Made by a program: the position numbers and the translations under genes | DNA from: Bacillota bacterium | GTDB lineage: Bacteria; Bacillota; Clostridia; Christensenellales; SZUA-584 | Assembly: GCA_023410595.1 (NCBI GenBank) | Contig: JAEYPO010000030.1 | Location: 133,198 to 197,197, forward strand | Direction of reading: 5' to 3' | DNA: 64,000 nucleotides | Shown: positions 62,162 through 64,000 of the stretch, piece after piece | How positions within the stretch are numbered: position 1 is the stretch's first letter | How the letters are laid out: each line of letters begins with the position of its first letter | Notes under the pieces: generated by a model | What the model saw: the letters and a program-made list of their open reading frames with translations, nothing else | Told to the model about the DNA's origin: nothing | The model's database searches: none

Positions 62162-63613
62162 TCATTTCATTATAAAATTGAACAATTCCGATTTTCTTTT
62201 TATACCCAGTTTCGAATATATGTTTTTAACGTGAGTTTTTACAGTATTCTCGCTTAAAAAAAGTTCTTCGGCTATGAGCTTGTACGTACGGCCCTTAAGA
62301 AGCAGGGCCGTTATTTGTTTTTCACGTTCCGTCAGAGCGTCGGCACCCTTAGGAAATCTCAGCATATTATCGTCCCAAAATGTTCGAAGGCTTTGGGGGG
62401 ACCCCACATTTAAATCATTAGTGCTGGCTGCAGCGTTTTTCTTTATCATCATGGAAAGCAGCTTTTGCAGCATGGGCAGTATTATTAGCGTTATGCATAT
62501 CACAGCCATTGCAACGATGGGCAGGCTGGTATTTGAATTCGTAAAATCGTTGCCTCCGATTACCTTTCCCAGCAGCACCCCGATCATAACTCCGCTGAAG
62601 CCGACGCTTAATATGGCCGCATGATTTTTTACCATTTCAAGCATCTCTACAAGTATGCTCCACCAAAACACATCGGAGATCGCCCATGCTCCCATCATTA
62701 CGGTATTTACTATCAGATAGCTGCTTACGGAATAATCAAGCGATAAAGACAATAGAAAGCCTAAGCCCATCATGCCGACTGCCACGTAAAGCATTATGCC
62801 GCGATCCTCTGAGTTGCGCAAACGCATCATTATGATCGCCGCGCCCGCGTAAGGCAGCAGCCAGTACCAGCTCGAGAAAGCCGAAGAATCGTATTTAGGG
62901 TTTATGACCTGCGTCATTATTCCAAAATCTATAGAAATGACGGCAATAAACAGAAACAGTAATACGAGCGCTTTTATGCCCGCTTTTTTATTGAATTGTC
63001 TCTCGGACGTTATGCTCTGTATGCCCGCTCTTATGGTCAGCACCCACGCCGCTGCCAGCATGATTATTGTAAACGCGGCCGCCGCCTGAATCGAGATAAG
63101 CAGCGCGATATTGTTGATAACCATTTTTAACGCGGATATATTTATGAGGATTAGCGCCACAGTTCGAAACCGGTTTTCATACGATATGCTCCTCAAAAAT
63201 TGGCCGGATGCGGTGATGCAGACTCCGGCAAGCGTAGAGCATGCTATAAGCGTTATCATCCATGTCGTATACGAAGGAAAGAAAAAAGCAACGGTGCCCG
63301 ATATGCATACAGGCAGCGCATACTTTAGAACATTCCGGGCCACATTAATCGTTCTTATGAATATGCCGCCCAGCGCGAGCCCCACAACCTGCATGCCCAG
63401 AGATATATCAAGCATCTCATTTCCATTAATCTTAAAATTCTCTGCGAGCGTATACAAAAGCTGCCCCTCATACGGTATGCTCACTATCCAGGCTCCCAGC
63501 AGGGTAATTATGATTATTGAACCCTTGCGGTCATTTTCTCCCCGAATTACGTCGCTCTTTTTAAAGTTCGCCGTAATAGATTTAAAAAGTTTTTTAACCA
63601 GGGGTTCTTTCAT
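62162..63613 (-). CDS. MFS-like membrane protein fused to LuxR helix-turn-helix
   Basis: 483 residues. About 12 membrane segments (residues 30-395) with the layout of a major facilitator fold. After a linker (about 396-425), the C-terminal 60 residues are a LuxR-type domain: LTEREKQITALLLKGRTYKLI, ENTVKTHVKNIYSKLGI. Such transporter-like sensors with LuxR tails are abundant in Coriobacteria (Eggerthellaceae), less so in clostridia. The membrane part may sense a small molecule and pass the signal to the DNA-binding tail. No adjacent target gene is seen. Confidence 0.9.
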   Translation of the reverse strand: MKEPLVKKLFKSITANFKKSDVIRGENDRKGSIIIITLLGAWIVSIPYEGQLLYTLAENFKINGNEMLDISLGMQVVGLALGGIFIRTINVARNVLKYALPVCISGTVAFFFPSYTTWMITLIACSTLAGVCITASGQFLRSISYENRFRTVALILINISALKMVINNIALLISIQAAAAFTIIMLAAAWVLTIRAGIQSITSERQFNKKAGIKALVLLFLFIAVISIDFGIMTQVINPKYDSSAFSSWYWLLPYAGAAIIMMRLRNSEDRGIMLYVAVGMMGLGFLLSLSLDYSVSSYLIVNTVMMGAWAISDVFWWSILVEMLEMVKNHAAILSVGFSGVMIGVLLGKVIGGNDFTNSNTSLPIVAMAVICITLIILPMLQKLLSMMIKKNAAASTNDLNVGSPQSLRTFWDDNMLRFPKGADALTEREKQITALLLKGRTYKLIAEELFLSENTVKTHVKNIYSKLGIKRKSELFNFIMK

Positions 63614-63788
63614 ATATCAGCCCTTCATACTTACGTATTTTGCGGCACTTAAAGTATATATTACTCTATACATTATTTCAAATATTGTTGACGCTTACAA
63701 TATACAGCACAAAAAGCTCCGAATTATTAATAACAGTTTTATACATTTTAATAATATAATCATTTATATGTTTATTATCAATATAAAT

Positions 63789-63821
63789 CAAGAAGCCTGC
63801 CAGCATCTTTGCTAACAGGCT
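63789..63821 (-). terminator. rRNA operon terminator
   Basis: AGCCTG (63794-63799) pairs with CAGGCT (63816-63821), with inner pairs AGCA/TGCT. On the minus strand it follows the 5S gene by about 30 bases and is followed by a T-rich tract. Confidence 0.8.
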
Positions 63822-63851
63822 CCCCGTTTAAATATATTATTAAAATTGAAT

Positions 63852-63965
<114 letters not shown>

Positions 63966-64000
63966 AAATTGATAAACAATTCCTTTTCGAATCCAGCCTC

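Noticed and set aside
63614..63788. Additional RNA gene next to the 5S gene
   Set aside because: AT-rich sequence with no cloverleaf or conserved RNA motif; it most likely holds the promoter of the MFS-LuxR gene.

Overview
The window looks like chromosome of a spore-forming clostridial Firmicute. A tripartite GerA-type germinant receptor operon (51234-55247) and a SPOCS/LysM spore-coat protein (22316-23824) point to endospores. Purine-rich ribosome binding sites, LytTR two-component genes, a DegV protein and a flavodoxin/ferredoxin fusion fit Clostridia. I cannot name the species. Base composition looks roughly balanced, with AT-rich intergenic regions.

Layout. 1-6840: a surface protein cut by the left edge, a small membrane protein, a secreted protein with an apparent homopolymer frameshift, a LytTR response regulator/GHKL kinase pair, a phosphoesterase stump and a TetR regulator. 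6924-11978: a 1684-residue surface protein made of glycine-rich repeats, eight Ig-like repeats and a C-terminal membrane anchor. 12199-16061: an MMPL/RND transporter with its secreted partner. 16300-19018: a DUF998-like membrane protein and a B12-binding radical SAM protein. 19085-22137: a Gld-type ABC transporter. 22316-28563: SipL-like protein, EFR1 ferredoxin, small ACT/DUF1330/DUF2179 genes, an XRE regulator, DegV and a PAP2-like membrane protein. 28881-32646: a MacB/FtsX-type ABC system. 33161-33976: tRNA-Ser(UGA) followed by four tandem ~182-bp units, each ending in a copy of the tRNA 3' end. 34197-37132: amidohydrolase, glycosyltransferase 2 and a collapsed gtrA. 37268-44649: molybdate uptake and molybdenum-cofactor genes (modABC, MOSC-Mog fusion, moaA, moaC, MoeA-like, MocA-ModE fusion), all on the minus strand. 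44932-51007: lipoprotein, YdcZ-type exporter with a divergent Crp-family regulator, ZIP transporter, and an ABC exporter operon that ends with its own TetR gene. 51234-63613: ger operon, acetyltransferase, YbaK deacylase, PhzF, CBS protein, two XRE regulators, an unknown, a cupin and an MFS-LuxR fusion. 63852-63965: 5S rRNA on the minus strand, the end of an rRNA operon whose 23S and 16S genes would lie beyond the right edge.

How the genes work together. The molybdenum block is the most coherent pathway: ModABC imports molybdate, MoaA/MoaC start pterin synthesis, Mog and the MoeA-like protein insert the metal, and the MocA-ModE fusion could link nucleotide modification to gene control. MoaD, MoaE and any molybdoenzyme are absent from the window. 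The ABC-TetR operon carries two near-palindromic operators over its promoter, so it is probably self-regulated.

The least ordinary features are non-coding: the tRNA-anchored tandem array, with an inverted 14-nt copy of the tRNA T-arm in every unit, and a five-copy family of ~40-nt hairpins. One of those hairpins lies in frame inside the radical SAM gene. I did not find a clear defence island, CRISPR array, prophage or intact insertion sequence.
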